DNA of 64,000 nt. Origin: Bartonella taylorii (GTDB lineage Bacteria; Pseudomonadota; Alphaproteobacteria; Rhizobiales; Rhizobiaceae). Under the pieces are notes generated by a model. It was not told where the DNA came from and did no database searches. It was given only the letters and a program-made list of their open reading frames with translations. This document shows positions 13,775-25,077 of this stretch, piece after piece; position 1 is the first letter of the stretch; each line of letters opens with the position of its first letter. Location: the NCBI RefSeq assembly GCF_023920105.1, contig NZ_CP083693.1:1443001-1507000 (forward strand). Reading direction: 5' to 3'. The position numbers were made by a program, and so were the translations under genes.

Positions 13775-14656
13775 GTGTACGAATTTTTTCTTGCCCCCTT
13801 CGTTGAGTTCCATTTTATGCAAAGCGCCCTTATCGGTTCAATTCTCCTGTCCATCAGCGCTTGCCCTATTGGTGTATTTTTGATGCTACGCGGGATGAGT
13901 TTAACAGGAGATGCTATATCTCACGCCATTCTTCCTGGTGTTGCCGCCGCTTTCCTGTTTTGTGGCTTTTCTCTCATATCTATGACACTTGGCGGCATTT
14001 TAGCTGGTGTTATTGTTGCATTAGCAACCGCCTTGATTTCGCGAAATAGCTTTCAGAAAGAAGACGCATCAATGACAGTCTTTTATCTTATTGCACTCGC
14101 AGCAGGTGTTATTATTGTTTCACTTAAAAATTCAACGATTGATCTGCTTCATCTCTTATTTGGCTCGGTACTTGCATTGGATACACAAGCCCTTTTACTG
14201 GTTACTACTATAATGCTAATCACAGTGTGCAGTCTCTGCATTTTCTGGCGCGCGCTTGTAGTAGAAAGCTTTGACCCCCTCTTTTTTAAATCGCTCTCTC
14301 CATTGAGTAAATATGTTCATGTATCACTGCTCGGACTTGTCGTATTAAATTTGGTTGGTGGCTTCCAATCACTAGGAACATTACTTTCTGTAGGCATTAT
14401 GATGATTCCAGCTATTACAGCTCGGTTTTGGCTTTCACGTCTGGGGCCTATCTGCATACTTTCCACACTTTTGGGAATCATTTCTAGCATATGTGGCCTA
14501 CTGCTTTCTTTCCACCTTTCACTTCCCTCTGGCCCCGCTATTATCATTGCTGCAGGATTTATTTATCTTTTTTCCTGCTTCATAAGTCCACGCGGCTTTA
14601 TTGTGGCATGGTTTCCCCAACTTTTTTATACATTCCTCCCCACCTTAAGGAAATAA
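13775..14656 (+). CDS. znuB: Zinc (or manganese) ABC transporter, permease ZnuB
   Basis: Inner-membrane channel subunit of the ABC-3 family. The 293-residue protein is built of repeated hydrophobic segments. It contains MSLTGDAISHAILPGVA, a family hallmark near the first cytoplasmic loop, and SVGIMMIPAITARFW further on. A GTG start at 13775 follows the znuC stop by 3 nt, and znuA follows 2 nt after its stop, so the operon is tightly packed. Confidence 0.92.
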   Translation: MYEFFLAPFVEFHFMQSALIGSILLSISACPIGVFLMLRGMSLTGDAISHAILPGVAAAFLFCGFSLISMTLGGILAGVIVALATALISRNSFQKEDASMTVFYLIALAAGVIIVSLKNSTIDLLHLLFGSVLALDTQALLLVTTIMLITVCSLCIFWRALVVESFDPLFFKSLSPLSKYVHVSLLGLVVLNLVGGFQSLGTLLSVGIMMIPAITARFWLSRLGPICILSTLLGIISSICGLLLSFHLSLPSGPAIIIAAGFIYLFSCFISPRGFIVAWFPQLFYTFLPTLRK

Positions 14657-14658
14657 TT

Positions 14659-15582
14659 GTGCTTAAACTCATTCAACAATTTGTTATGCTTGGCTCTCTC
14701 TACTTGCTTGCCCTTTTTCCATTTTCTGCTGCTGCACATAATAAGATTAGAGTTGTCGCGAGCTTTTCTATTCTTGCAGATTTAGTAAAAAATGTAGGAG
14801 GTGACCATATTTCTATGACTACTTTGGTCGGTCCCAATGCAAATGCCCACACTTATGAAACTACCCCCAATAATGCCCAAGCTCTGAGAAATGCTCATAT
14901 TATTTTCATCAACGGACTTCATTTAGAAGGCTTCATTGACCGCCTCATCACAGCAAGCGGAACAAAAGCACTTCTTGTTGAAGTTAGTGCCAACATTCCC
15001 CTCCTCGAAATTAAAAATAAAGAACTTAGTGCCCAACATCAGCACGACAGTGGTATTGATCCACATGCTTGGCAAACTATCCCTAATGTCGAAATTTATA
15101 TAAAAAATATCGCCACTGCCTTCTGTAAAATTGATCAACAATCCTGTGCAAACTACAGAAAAAACTCCGAAGCCTACATCCAAAAGCTTAAAGCAGCACA
15201 AGAAAAACTTAAATCAAAGATTGCGACCATCCCAAAAGATAAACGTATTATTATCACATCTCACGACGCCTTTGGTTATTTTGCCCAAGAATATGGTTTT
15301 ACCATACTTGCACCTCAAAGTGCTTCAACAGAAGCTGAAGCGACTGCAGCAGATGTAGCCAAACTTATTAAACAAATTAAAACTCATAAAGCAGCCGCAC
15401 TGTTTGTTGAAAATATCTCTAATCCTCGTCTCATAAAGCAGATCTCAAAAGAAACAGGTTTAAAAATTGGTGGAACACTGTATTCCGATGCATTGTCGGA
15501 CGAAAATGGACCTGCTGCAACTTATCTCGATATGATGGAACATAATGTTAAAACTATTATCGATGCGACGACAAAACACTAA
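14659..15582 (+). CDS. znuA: Zinc (or manganese) ABC transporter, substrate-binding protein ZnuA
   Basis: Periplasmic metal-binding protein of cluster A-I. From a GTG at 14659, 2 nt after znuB and with AAGGA upstream, it encodes 307 residues beginning with a signal peptide. Likely ligand histidines are seen in NAHTYETTP, in HQHDSGIDPHAW and in TSHDAFGYFAQEYGF, with an acidic C-terminal segment SDALSDENGP. The histidine at the third ligand site fits zinc proteins, but the His-rich loop is short, so manganese cannot be excluded from the protein alone. Confidence 0.9.
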   Translation: MLKLIQQFVMLGSLYLLALFPFSAAAHNKIRVVASFSILADLVKNVGGDHISMTTLVGPNANAHTYETTPNNAQALRNAHIIFINGLHLEGFIDRLITASGTKALLVEVSANIPLLEIKNKELSAQHQHDSGIDPHAWQTIPNVEIYIKNIATAFCKIDQQSCANYRKNSEAYIQKLKAAQEKLKSKIATIPKDKRIIITSHDAFGYFAQEYGFTILAPQSASTEAEATAADVAKLIKQIKTHKAAALFVENISNPRLIKQISKETGLKIGGTLYSDALSDENGPAATYLDMMEHNVKTIIDATTKH

Positions 15583-16349
15583 GGAAAATTAACAAAATCT
15601 ATAATCAAGCTATAAAATGCTTTTCTATTATTTTTTTAAATATCATTCTCAATAATTACCAGTAAATCTTTTGTATACAAAAACACCATTTACGCTTGAA
15701 CTTATTTTCTCGTTTTTCAAATCTTCTAAATGCACATGCGCTCTTGAAAATATCTTACAACGCTAAAACAGATCATTTTTTTATAGATCAAAAATACTGT
15801 TAAACACGCAGAAAAATCTCATGTACTTAAGAAATAGAGCTTGTTAGGCATCTCCTAAAACACAAACCAAAACATGATTTGCAAGTACACTCAAAAGTTT
15901 GAGAGAGAAATAGCTTCTGAATAAATTAAAAAAATCCGCTTTAGTAGGCATTATTATAATTGGAATGCACAATCGCCTCAAAACTATCATTTCCCAATTA
16001 TTAAGATAAATAACACAAAAACTAAAAACTCTCTTGAAAAAAATAAATTTGAAGACCGCAATAGCCATAACTGAATGATATTTACTTTTTGTATCCTTGA
16101 TCTTCCCTTCTGCTTTATTCATTTGAATCATTTCAGTTTTTTATCTACTGTTTACAGAGTAATCCGGTTAACATACGACAGCTCTCAAGAAGGAAAATAG
16201 ATAAGTCTGAACAAATTTGTTTGACCTTTTGGTGGTTCCTGTTTAAATGGAAAAATATATTTCTAAAATAAAACTATCATGGCATGTTCATGTGTAATAC
16301 CATAAATCTAGAGGAAACCTGTATTCCATCACTTCAAAAAGGGGGAGCC
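15583..16349. other. Intergenic region between znuA and ugpB
   Basis: About 770 AT-rich bases. I see no terminator with a clear T-run and no RNA gene. A minus-strand frame of 95 codons (15844-16131) encodes a hydrophobic, family-less sequence and lacks a ribosome site, so I do not call it. A TTGACC at 16221 could be the -35 of a ugpB promoter, but its -10 is poor. Confidence 0.5.
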
Positions 16350-17675
16350 ATGATTCGTTTTTATCTTTTTATAACGACATTTATAGTTGCTATCAGCGTG
16401 ACAACAACGGGTTTTGCACAAACAAAAATTAGCTTTTGGCATTCTATGAGCGGCGAACTAGGAAAACAGACTGAACAACTCATAAACGATTTTAATGCCA
16501 GTCAGTCTGATTACAAAGTTGTTCCTTCGTTTCGTGGTGAATATGAAGAAGGTATGGTTTCACTCATTTCAGCATTTCGCGGAAAGAAACAACCGGTGCT
16601 TGCCCAAATCTATGAGATTGGCACTGGAACCATGATGGCTGCAAAAGGTGCTGTTTATCCCATTTATCAACTTATGGCTGATACAAAGCAACAACTTGAT
16701 TTTGCTGATTATTTACCTGCTATCAGTGGTTATTACTCTGATGTTCAGGGGCGAATGCTTTCTATACCATTCAACGCTTCAACACCGATCCTTTATTATA
16801 ATAAAGATATCTTCAAAAAAGCAGGGCTTGATCCAGAACAGCCACCTAAAACATGGCAAGATGTTGAAAAATTCTCCAAAAAAATTCTTGAAACTAAAGC
16901 AGCAAACTGTGGTTTTACAATGGCTTACGCAGCCCAGTGGATTGGCATAGAAAACTTTTCAGCATTACATAATGTTCCTTTTGGAACAAAAGAAAATGGT
17001 TTTGGTGGACTTGATTCAGAGCTCACGTTTAATGGGCCTGAGCAAGTACGTATGTGGACTGATCTTAAAAAATGGTCTGATCAAGGTATTTTCCGCTATG
17101 GCGGTCCTTCCGGTGCATTAGATGCAACACCGATGTTTATGTCACAAAACTGCGCAATCTTTATGCAATCTTCAGGGTCGCGTGCAGGTATCGTTTCCGA
17201 AGCGCAATTTAAAGTTGGGTTTGGTATGCTGCCCTATTATGACGATATAAATGCAGCACCACAGAACTCAATTATTGGTGGAGCTTCTATTTGGGCTTTG
17301 AGAGGTCATACGCCTAAAGAATATGCAGGTGCCGCAGCTTTTCTTAAATTTCTCTCGAAAGCGGATATTCAAGCTAGGTGGCATCAGACAACAGGTTATC
17401 TACCAACTACAAAAACCGCTTACGAACTGAGTAAAAAACAACATTATTACGAGAAAAATGCCGGCGCAGATATTGCCATTAAACAAATTACTCTTAACCC
17501 GCCGACTGTTAATTCAAAGGGTATACGATTTGGCAATTTACCGCAAATTCGTTCTATTCTTGATCAGGAATTAGAAGCTGTTCTTAGTGGCTCAAAAACA
17601 CCAAAAAATGGATTAGATACAACAGTTGAACGCGGCAATAAACTCTTACGTGAATTTGAAAAAGCTAATCATTAA
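16350..17675 (+). CDS. ugpB: sn-Glycerol-3-phosphate ABC transporter, binding protein UgpB
   Basis: Periplasmic binding protein for sn-glycerol-3-phosphate or glycerophosphodiesters. The 441-residue protein has a signal peptide ending near TTGFAQ, then ISFWHSMSGELGKQTEQLI, the classic opening of UgpB. Further family segments are SIPFNASTPILYYNKD and IGGASIWAL. The start is the ATG at 16350, because a strong GGGGGAG ribosome site lies just upstream. The frame extends in front to 16284. First gene of ugpBAEC, about 106 nt ahead of ugpA. Confidence 0.94.
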   Translation: MIRFYLFITTFIVAISVTTTGFAQTKISFWHSMSGELGKQTEQLINDFNASQSDYKVVPSFRGEYEEGMVSLISAFRGKKQPVLAQIYEIGTGTMMAAKGAVYPIYQLMADTKQQLDFADYLPAISGYYSDVQGRMLSIPFNASTPILYYNKDIFKKAGLDPEQPPKTWQDVEKFSKKILETKAANCGFTMAYAAQWIGIENFSALHNVPFGTKENGFGGLDSELTFNGPEQVRMWTDLKKWSDQGIFRYGGPSGALDATPMFMSQNCAIFMQSSGSRAGIVSEAQFKVGFGMLPYYDDINAAPQNSIIGGASIWALRGHTPKEYAGAAAFLKFLSKADIQARWHQTTGYLPTTKTAYELSKKQHYYEKNAGADIAIKQITLNPPTVNSKGIRFGNLPQIRSILDQELEAVLSGSKTPKNGLDTTVERGNKLLREFEKANH

Positions 17676-17781
17676 GGTTTCATGATTATCATTAAAGATC
17701 AAAACCTTCACCAAATAGTTGAGTTTCTTCAATTCTTTTTGTTCATCTTTCTAAAGTCTCTATATTTAAAAAGTCCTACGA

Positions 17782-18666
17782 ATGCAAGAAAAACAGGCAT
17801 ATTTCAAAAACAATCTACTCTCTTATTGGCTGCTTTTGCCCCAGCTTATTGTGACTTTTTTATTTTTCCTTTGGCCTGCTGCCCAAGCGATAAAATCATC
17901 TTTCGAGCGTGAAGATGCTTTTGGTTTTACGACAACCTTTGTTGGCTTTGAAAATTATTTGACAATTCTTACTGATCCTTCTTATCTGAAATCACTTCTC
18001 ACAACTGCAGTGTTTTCTATCTCCGTTACTCTTGCTTCAATGGCGATATCGCTTCTTTTGGCTATCTGTGTTGATAGAGTCATCTGTGCAAAAAAAGCTT
18101 ACACAATGCTCTTGCTCTGGCCTTATGCTGTTGCTCCAGTGTTGGCAGGTATATTATGGTTGTTTATTTTTCATCCAACCATTGGGATTATCCCTTTTCT
18201 TTTAGAAAAAATAGGTGTCATATGGAACTATCGTATTAATGGCACTCAAGCAATGATCCTTATTGTAATTGCAGCCAGCTGGAAACAAATCTCCTATAAT
18301 TTTCTCTTTTTTCTTGCAGGTCTTCAGTCTATTCCACGTTCCCAAATAGAGGCCGCAGCAATTGATGGTGCTAGTCCTTTTAAACGGTTTTGGACTGTAG
18401 TATTCCCGCAGATTTCACCGACGACCTTTTTTCTTCTTGTCATTAACATCAATTATGTCATGTTTGATACATTTGGTATTATTGATAACATGACCTCTGG
18501 AGGTCCTGCACGTGCAACAAGCACTCTCGTCTACAAAGTGTATGATGATGGCTTTAAAAACCAAATAATCGGTGGATCAGCAGCACAATCAACAATATTA
18601 ATGTTGATGGTTATTGTCTTAACGTTTATCCAGTTCCGCTGGATTGAACGTCGCGTACAATATTAG
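17782..18666 (+). CDS. ugpA: sn-Glycerol-3-phosphate ABC transporter, permease UgpA
   Basis: Inner-membrane permease subunit with six predicted membrane segments. The 294-residue protein carries the EAA loop EAAAIDGASPFKRFW that contacts the ATPase, and TSGGPARATSTLVY typical of UgpA. It ends 10 nt before the ugpE start. The ribosome site upstream of the ATG is weak. Confidence 0.93.
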   Translation: MQEKQAYFKNNLLSYWLLLPQLIVTFLFFLWPAAQAIKSSFEREDAFGFTTTFVGFENYLTILTDPSYLKSLLTTAVFSISVTLASMAISLLLAICVDRVICAKKAYTMLLLWPYAVAPVLAGILWLFIFHPTIGIIPFLLEKIGVIWNYRINGTQAMILIVIAASWKQISYNFLFFLAGLQSIPRSQIEAAAIDGASPFKRFWTVVFPQISPTTFFLLVININYVMFDTFGIIDNMTSGGPARATSTLVYKVYDDGFKNQIIGGSAAQSTILMLMVIVLTFIQFRWIERRVQY

Positions 18667-18676
18667 GAAGCGAATT

Positions 18677-19528
18677 ATGGTTGAAAATCGCCCTGTTTTG
18701 AAATTTTTAACCCATCTCACCCTCATTGTTGGCATTATCATTATTTGTTTTCCAGTTTATGTCGCTATCATCGCATCAACCCATAGCTCAGCGGCATTTA
18801 GCTCAGGAATACTTCCTCTTTTACCGGGGAAATATGCCCTAGAAAACTATAAAACAATCTTTGGTGATGGCCTTCAAAAGCTTGGTTTGCCCAATCTCTG
18901 TCCACTTTTAATGAATTCGCTCATTATGGCTCTTGGTATTAGTATTGGAAAAATTATTATTTCACTCCTTTCTGCTTATGCAATTGTCTATATGCGCTTC
19001 CCCTTTCGCAAAACTGCTTTTGCTCTCATCTTTGTTACATTGATGCTCCCTGTCGAAGTCCGCATCATTCCAACATATACTGTAGTTGCACAGTTAGGCA
19101 TGATAAACACCTATAGTGGAATGATCATCCCGCTCATTGCATCTGCAACAGCTACATTTTTATTTCGTCAATTTTTTTTGACTGTGCCTGATGAACTCTT
19201 GGAAGCTGCGCGTGTTGATGGTGCAGGACCATTTAAATTCTTTAAAGATATTCTTCTTCCTCTTAGCAAAAGCAATATCGCTGCTTTATTTATCATTATG
19301 TTCATTTATGGATGGATACAATATCTCTGGCCTCTTATAGTGACAACTGATCAAAATCATCAAACTATTCTTATTATTTTGAAACAGCTTATTGTAGAAT
19401 CACTTCAACATGATCCTCAATGGAATATACTCATGGCAGTATCGGTCGTTGCCATGGTCCCGCCTGTTCTTGTCGTCATTTTCATGCAGCGGCTTTTTAT
19501 CAAAGGCCTTATTGAAACGGAGAAATAA
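18677..19528 (+). CDS. ugpE: sn-Glycerol-3-phosphate ABC transporter, permease UgpE
   Basis: Second inner-membrane permease subunit. The 283-residue protein has the EAA loop [16 protein letters not shown] and [12 protein letters not shown], a UgpE-type segment. I start it at the ATG at 18677, preceded by AGGAAG, instead of the in-frame ATG at 18644, which lies within ugpA. The ugpC start follows after 2 nt. Confidence 0.93.
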   Translation: MVENRPVLKFLTHLTLIVGIIIICFPVYVAIIASTHSSAAFSSGILPLLPGKYALENYKTIFGDGLQKLGLPNLCPLLMNSLIMALGISIGKIIISLLSAYAIVYMRFPFRKTAFALIFVTLMLPVEVRIIPTYTVVAQLGMINTYSGMIIPLIASATATFLFRQFFLTVPDELLEAARVDGAGPFKFFKDILLPLSKSNIAALFIIMFIYGWIQYLWPLIVTTDQNHQTILIILKQLIVESLQHDPQWNILMAVSVVAMVPPVLVVIFMQRLFIKGLIETEK

Positions 19529-19530
19529 CT

Positions 19531-20577
19531 GTGGCCATAATCCAGTTATCAAATATAAAAAAACAGTATGACAACAACATTATCGTCATTGATGATTTAA
19601 ATTTGACAGTTGCCGATAAGGAACTTCTTGTCCTTGTTGGTCCTTCGGGATGTGGTAAATCAACACTCTTACGGATTATTGCAGGACTTGAACAGGTCAC
19701 CTCGGGTGAACTCTATATTGATAATGAATGCATCAATGAGCGTGAACCCGCTGATCGCGATATTGCTATGGTTTTTCAAAATTACGCACTTTATCCCCAT
19801 ATGACTGTTCGTGGAAACTTAGAATATGGGCTTAAAAATCGCAAAACACCTAAAGACGAAATAAATAGACGTATCACACATGCTGCAAAACTTTTGCAAA
19901 TAGAGCCATTTCTTGATCGCAAACCACGACAATTATCCGGAGGACAACGACAGCGTGTTGCAATGGGGCGTGTGATTGTGCGCCAACCACGTGTTTTTCT
20001 CTTTGATGAACCACTTTCAAACCTTGATGCGAAATTGCGTGCGCAAATGTGTATTGAGATTAAAACACTCCAGCGCTCATTGGAAACAACAAGCCTCTAT
20101 GTTACCCATGATCAATTAGAAGCAATGACACTGGCCGATAGAATAGTTGTCATGAACAAAGGAGCTATCGAGCAAATTGGAACGCCAATGGAAATTTACG
20201 ACACTCCAGCAACAACATTTGTTGCTGATTTTATTGGTTCTCCTCCTATGAACTTTCTTGATCGCAAAATCCTAGAACGATACTTAGGCCATTCATGGTC
20301 TTATAGCCAAGAAACAGAACTTTTGGCATTCAGACCAGAAGTAATCTTGTTGGGAGAATACCCAGATCAAGGACCTGTCTTTCACACACAAATTGAGCTT
20401 ATCAAGCCTGTTGGGACAGGGTGTCATATTTTAACGCGTTGGAACGATACCATTTTTACTGTTGAAATAAGAGAACGCCTTACAAGCGACTATGGTAAGA
20501 AACTAAGCTTCACTGTTCCTCATCAGAATTTTCACACTTTTAATAAAACCACAGGAAAACGCACAAGTAACAAGTAA
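19531..20577 (+). CDS. ugpC: sn-Glycerol-3-phosphate ABC transporter, ATPase UgpC
   Basis: ATPase of the importer, from the MalK/UgpC family. The 348-residue protein has Walker [10 protein letters not shown], signature [13 protein letters not shown], Walker B with [12 protein letters not shown] and a C-terminal TOBE-like regulatory region. A GTG start at 19531 has GGAGAA upstream. It converges with ugpQ across about 110 bases without a clear terminator. Confidence 0.94.
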   Translation: MAIIQLSNIKKQYDNNIIVIDDLNLTVADKELLVLVGPSGCGKSTLLRIIAGLEQVTSGELYIDNECINEREPADRDIAMVFQNYALYPHMTVRGNLEYGLKNRKTPKDEINRRITHAAKLLQIEPFLDRKPRQLSGGQRQRVAMGRVIVRQPRVFLFDEPLSNLDAKLRAQMCIEIKTLQRSLETTSLYVTHDQLEAMTLADRIVVMNKGAIEQIGTPMEIYDTPATTFVADFIGSPPMNFLDRKILERYLGHSWSYSQETELLAFRPEVILLGEYPDQGPVFHTQIELIKPVGTGCHILTRWNDTIFTVEIRERLTSDYGKKLSFTVPHQNFHTFNKTTGKRTSNK

Positions 20578-20688
20578 ATAAAATAGAAACTTTAACCTTA
20601 TAAGCACTGTTAGCAAAACTTCTTATTTTCTCCTATCGACTTCAATTTTTATCAACTGTATCGTTTCTTTTGTATAGTAATAAGCTTT

Positions 20689-21411
20689 TTATCTCTGTGC
20701 ACGTAATTGCAAAGCTAAATCGGGTTGATCTGTCGTGATATAATGTACAGGCATATCAAGCCAATGTGATAACCGAGCTCTCCCGTTGATTGTCCATACA
20801 CCCACAGTAAAACCAGCTTCAAGCGCAGATTCAATAAAAACCTGTGAAGCAATGGAGCCATCTAAACTCAGATCAGAGTACCCTAATCGTTTCCATTCAG
20901 AAAAACTGCGGTACATATCACCTTCAAAGCTATCAATACATGGCCCAGATGCTATTCCTGCTTCAATAAAAGGACGAAGGCTTGTAGGATCAAAACTGAT
21001 TGCAGAAACCCGTTCTGCTAAATTTCGACTTTTTATTAATGCAAGTGCTTTTTGGGATAAAATAGTCTCACGCTCAAGTTCACCACATGTTTTAATTTCA
21101 AGATGGAGGGCAACGTGGGTTGACACCAACAGATCAAGCACCTCTTCTAATAAAGGAGGCGCTTCAGTGCTTCCTTTCACACAGAGTTTTTTGCGTGTTT
21201 CATTATCAATATCATGAATATATCCTTTTTTCCCAACCAGTTGTTCCAGATGAAAATCATGGAATACAACCACTTCACCACTTTTCAGAAGATGAACATC
21301 ACATTCAATTTCATCGACTCCTAATGCAATTACGTGACGAAATGCCGAAAGTGTATTTTCGGGATAAAGGTTTGCTCCACCACGGTGTGCAACAATTTTT
21401 CTCTCAGACAT
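20689..21411 (-). CDS. ugpQ: Glycerophosphodiester phosphodiesterase UgpQ
   Basis: Cytoplasmic enzyme that splits glycerophosphodiesters into sn-glycerol-3-phosphate and an alcohol. It is a natural partner of the adjacent importer, although on the opposite strand. The 240-residue TIM-barrel protein has the catalytic HRGGANLYPENT, the metal ligands in EIECDVH and HLEIKTCGE, and VGVWTING near the C terminus. I start at the ATG at 21411. The ribosome site is weak, and the longer frame to 21453 adds no family sequence. Confidence 0.92.
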   Translation of the reverse strand: MSERKIVAHRGGANLYPENTLSAFRHVIALGVDEIECDVHLLKSGEVVVFHDFHLEQLVGKKGYIHDIDNETRKKLCVKGSTEAPPLLEEVLDLLVSTHVALHLEIKTCGELERETILSQKALALIKSRNLAERVSAISFDPTSLRPFIEAGIASGPCIDSFEGDMYRSFSEWKRLGYSDLSLDGSIASQVFIESALEAGFTVGVWTINGRARLSHWLDMPVHYITTDQPDLALQLRAQR

Positions 21412-21580
21412 GCAAAATTTCACACTTCTTAATTTTAAACAATATCGGTTCATATAAATCAGATAATGATTTTTTAAAAATCATACAAAGTGCAAAACAA
21501 TTTTAAAAAAATTGTTTTTTCTATCCACTCTCCCGAATATTAATTTTAAGCGACACTCTCTGATTAAAATTTTTTTTCAA

Positions 21581-23137
21581 TCATTCCCACTCAATTGTAC
21601 TAGGAGGCTTTGAAGTTACATCATACACAACACGATTAATACCTCTCACTTCGTTAATAATGCGTGCCGCTGTTTTGCCTAAAAACTCCATATCATATGG
21701 ATAGAAATCAGCAGTCATTCCATCTACAGATGTTACCGCGCGAAGAGCACAAACAAATTCGTAAGTGCGCCCATCACCCATAACTCCAACAGTCTGAACA
21801 GGAAGAAGAATAGCAAAAGCCTGCCAAATTTTGTCATAAAGGCCAGCTTTACGAATTTCATCAAGGTAGATAGCATCCGCTTCACGTAAAATTTCTAATT
21901 TTTCACGTGTAACTGCGCCTGGACACCGAATTGCAAGACCGGGTCCTGGAAAAGGATGACGACCAATACACTGCTCCGACAATCCTAACTCTCGCCCTAG
22001 CGCGCGAACCTCATCCTTAAACAGTTCACGCAATGGTTCTACAAGTTTCATGTTCATTCGTTCCGGTAACCCCCCTACATTATGATGGCTTTTAATTGTT
22101 ACCGATTCACCAATAGCCGATACACTCTCAATAACATCTGAATAAAGCGTTCCCTGCGCTAAAAATTCTGCACCTCCTATTTTTTTAGTTTCTTCTTCAA
22201 AAACTTCTATAAAAAGACGGCCAATTGTTTTACGTTTTTTCTCTGGATCTATTTCACCTTCTAGAGCGTTAAGAAACATGTTGGTGGCATTAGCGTGAAT
22301 AAGCTCTATGTTATAATGATCTCGAAATAATGTAAGAATTTCTTCAGCCTCATTCTTACGCATTAACCCATGATCCACAAAAATACATGTTAGTTGCTCT
22401 CCTATTGCTTCATGAAGAAGTACAGCAACAACTGTTGAATCAACACCACCTGAAAGACCACAGATCACACGGCTTTTCCCAACTTTTTCGCGTATATCAG
22501 CAATTACCTTCTTGCGATACGAAGTCATTGACCAATTACTTTTAAGACCAGAAATTTTATGAACAAAATTTTGTAAAAGTTTTGTACCATCGGGTGTATG
22601 AACAACTTCAGGATGAAACTGTACAGCATAAAAATGCCTTTTTTCATCAGCAATCGCAGCATAGGGAGCACCTTTTGATGTTCCTATTACACGAAAGCCT
22701 TCTGGTAACGCCGTCACACGATCACCGTGACTCATCCATACTTGATAACAAGATCCTTTTTCCCACACTCCATCAAAAAGTGCATTCTCTTCTTGTATCT
22801 CTAAAAAAGCACGCCCAAATTCACGCTCATGTCCAGCTTCAACCTTTCCACCAAGCTGAACACACATAGCTTGTTCACCATAACAGATACCAAGAACTGG
22901 AATACCAATTTCAAAAACTTCCATCGGAGCACGCGGCGAACCGCCATCAACAACTGAATAAGGGCTACCTGATAAAATAATAGCTTTAGGTTTTATTCGC
23001 TTGATGCCTTCTAAAGCTAATTGAAAAGGAACAATTTCACAATAGACACCCATTTCTCGCACCCGCCGTGCGATCAGTTGTGTGACTTGTGAACCAAAAT
23101 CAATAATAAGAACAGTGTCTGGATGTGATACGCTCAT
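21581..23137 (-). CDS. guaA: GMP synthase (glutamine-hydrolysing)
   Basis: Converts XMP to GMP using glutamine and ATP. The 518-residue protein has an N-terminal class I amidotransferase (nucleophile in GICYGEQ, histidine and glutamate in QFHPEVVHT). The ATP pyrophosphatase domain has the loop [10 protein letters not shown], and the dimerisation domain ends PPSTIEWE. The ATG at 23137 gives the family length. It lies in a cluster with rsmB and guaB, so both dedicated GMP enzymes are close together on one strand. Confidence 0.97.
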   Translation of the reverse strand: MSVSHPDTVLIIDFGSQVTQLIARRVREMGVYCEIVPFQLALEGIKRIKPKAIILSGSPYSVVDGGSPRAPMEVFEIGIPVLGICYGEQAMCVQLGGKVEAGHEREFGRAFLEIQEENALFDGVWEKGSCYQVWMSHGDRVTALPEGFRVIGTSKGAPYAAIADEKRHFYAVQFHPEVVHTPDGTKLLQNFVHKISGLKSNWSMTSYRKKVIADIREKVGKSRVICGLSGGVDSTVVAVLLHEAIGEQLTCIFVDHGLMRKNEAEEILTLFRDHYNIELIHANATNMFLNALEGEIDPEKKRKTIGRLFIEVFEEETKKIGGAEFLAQGTLYSDVIESVSAIGESVTIKSHHNVGGLPERMNMKLVEPLRELFKDEVRALGRELGLSEQCIGRHPFPGPGLAIRCPGAVTREKLEILREADAIYLDEIRKAGLYDKIWQAFAILLPVQTVGVMGDGRTYEFVCALRAVTSVDGMTADFYPYDMEFLGKTAARIINEVRGINRVVYDVTSKPPSTIEWE

Positions 23138-23220
23138 AGAAAACCAATCAATAATTATAAAAGAGAACCAATGAGATTTATGATTTAATCTTTCTCTTTT
23201 CACAAGCCTGTTCGCTTCAG

Positions 23221-23244
23221 AAAAAGATTTTTCTCGTAAAATCT
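23221..23244 (-). terminator. Possible rho-independent terminator downstream of rsmB
   Basis: On the minus strand AGATTTT pairs with AAAATCT around a 6-nt loop and is followed by a run of four to five T. The stem is AT-only apart from one G-C pair at its base, so the call is tentative. It would separate rsmB from guaA. Confidence 0.35.
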
Positions 23245-23269
23245 AAGATAAAAAATGCAAAAATATGTA

Positions 23270-24556
23270 TCAATGTTTTTTTTGCAACACAGATAAAAAG
23301 AAACCATCTGTTTTTGTTGCTGCTGGCGATAACGTAAGTCCATGATTTGAAAAAATTGGTTGCACAGACGAAAAACTAAAATGTTGCTGCCAAAGTGTAC
23401 GCATATTTATTGGATAAAAATTAGAATGCTGTTGAAGAAAACGGGAAATTTGTTCCTCATTTTCATCCACAAAAAGAGAGCATGTAATATAGACTAAACG
23501 CCCGTTTGGTTTAAGATAATCTATAGCCTCATTCAAAATAACCTTTTGTTCTGTTTGGCGTTGTTTTACCTGTTCTAACGTCAAACGCCACTTCGTATCT
23601 GGCCGCCGCCGCCATGTTCCTGTACCACTACATGGCGCGTCTAGCAGCACAATATCCATCTGACCGACCAACGGCTTTAATTCTTCTACATTCCCACGTG
23701 CCTGTACATTACGAACACCGGCACGTCGAAGACGATCAAAAATGGGAGCCAAGCGGGCTTTGTTTGAATCATAAGCATAAATTTGTCCCTGATTCTCCAT
23801 ACTGGCAGCTAAGGCTAATGTTTTTCCACCAGCTCCAGCACAATAATCCAACACCTGCATACCTGCCTTTGCTTCTACAAGATAAGCAACAATCTGAGAT
23901 CCCAAATCCTGTATTTCAAAGTGTCCCCTTTGAAAAGCTGGCTCCATCTGAACATTGGGATGACGGCCAAACTTTTCAATCGGCGCAATTCTTAAAGCTT
24001 GCCGAAACCATAACAACGGTTGAGCTTTGGTTTTTGCTAATTCCTTGAATACCTTTTCTGGTGTTACCTTCAAGCTATTCACGCGTAAATCTAAAGAAGG
24101 ACGTGTTGCTAATGCAGCAGCTTCAATGACCCAATTGTCGGTAAATACAGGAAGAAGATGCGCTTGACACCATTGAGGAATATCACCACGAATATAGTCT
24201 GGCGCATCAATTAATTGCTGTTTTTGCCACGATTGGCGCTGTTTAGAACCTAATACCTGCGGTGCAAATCTATCTCCTTCTAATTCACTATCAACTTGTT
24301 CAATCGTCATTTTTCCAGTATCTAATAAGGTGCCGAAAACGACATCCCTCATGTCATCACTCTCCATACGCCATTGTAAAGAATAACGTCGTCTTAAAAC
24401 ATCATAAACGATTGTACCAATTGCAGCTCGGTCGCTTGCTCCAGCAAAGCGATGAGAAAGTCCCCAATCTTTTAAAGCTTCACCTATTGGGCGATGCCGA
24501 GTTTCTATCTCTTTTAGAATATCTATTGCCGCATATAAACGCCCACCTAAGCGCAT
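23270..24556 (-). CDS. rsmB: RsmB-type rRNA cytosine-C5 methyltransferase (Sun/Fmu, NOL1/NOP2 family)
   Basis: Probable 16S rRNA m5C methyltransferase. The 428-residue protein has an N-terminal NusB-like helical region and then a Rossmann domain with LDYCAGAGGKTLALA for SAM. The two catalytic cysteine motifs of the family are present: LLDAPCSGTGTWRR and VYITCSLF. Alphaproteobacterial members of this group are variably annotated RsmB or simply NOL1/NOP2/Sun, so the exact rRNA position is inferred. Located between guaA and the small gene preceding guaB. Confidence 0.88.
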   Translation of the reverse strand: MRLGGRLYAAIDILKEIETRHRPIGEALKDWGLSHRFAGASDRAAIGTIVYDVLRRRYSLQWRMESDDMRDVVFGTLLDTGKMTIEQVDSELEGDRFAPQVLGSKQRQSWQKQQLIDAPDYIRGDIPQWCQAHLLPVFTDNWVIEAAALATRPSLDLRVNSLKVTPEKVFKELAKTKAQPLLWFRQALRIAPIEKFGRHPNVQMEPAFQRGHFEIQDLGSQIVAYLVEAKAGMQVLDYCAGAGGKTLALAASMENQGQIYAYDSNKARLAPIFDRLRRAGVRNVQARGNVEELKPLVGQMDIVLLDAPCSGTGTWRRRPDTKWRLTLEQVKQRQTEQKVILNEAIDYLKPNGRLVYITCSLFVDENEEQISRFLQQHSNFYPINMRTLWQQHFSFSSVQPIFSNHGLTLSPAATKTDGFFLSVLQKKH

Positions 24557-25077
24557 TGATTTCTCCTATTTTAATTTTTACAAGACTCTACACAATTTAA
24601 GAAAAAACAAATTCATCTTTTTTAACACCAACGGAATTTTCTCAAACCCATATAAAATTTACATTAGAAGCAGATTCTTATTACGCTTTTTTATAGCATC
24701 CAAACTTTTCTTCTTATGTGCTCCTTATGCGCACCTTTTAACTTTCTAAAATAGATGGAATCCTTTTTGACACTGCAAGACAAGTAGTCACCCCTAAGAT
24801 ACCTCTTCCAGTTATACGTACGCAAAACCACGAAACTTTTAATTACCGCATAAAATAAGAATTTTGTAGCCTTATATAACAGCACATAACATCAAGTATT
24901 CACTATCTTGAAAAACTCTCTTCCTGAAAAGGTGAAAAAACAGCTCTACTAAAACCATGCAAATACATCTTATTCTCGATAAAACATTAACTTTTTAAAA
25001 AACGCTTGGAACCACTATTTGGCATGACCGTTTTTACTGTACTGGCTTTAAGTCAGCTAATTTAAAAGGAGAAAATA
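24557..25077. other. Intergenic region upstream of rsmB and of the 49-residue gene
   Basis: About 520 AT-rich bases between divergently transcribed genes. A 64-codon minus-strand frame (24691-24885) has no family features and I reject it. No RNA gene or strong promoter was recognised. Confidence 0.5.

Noticed and set aside
15844..16131. 95-codon minus-strand frame between znuA and ugpB
   Set aside because: Hydrophobic, no family motif, no ribosome site, and AT-rich composition like the surrounding intergenic DNA.
24691..24885. 64-codon minus-strand frame upstream of rsmB
   Set aside because: No family signature or ribosome site; probably chance in AT-rich DNA.
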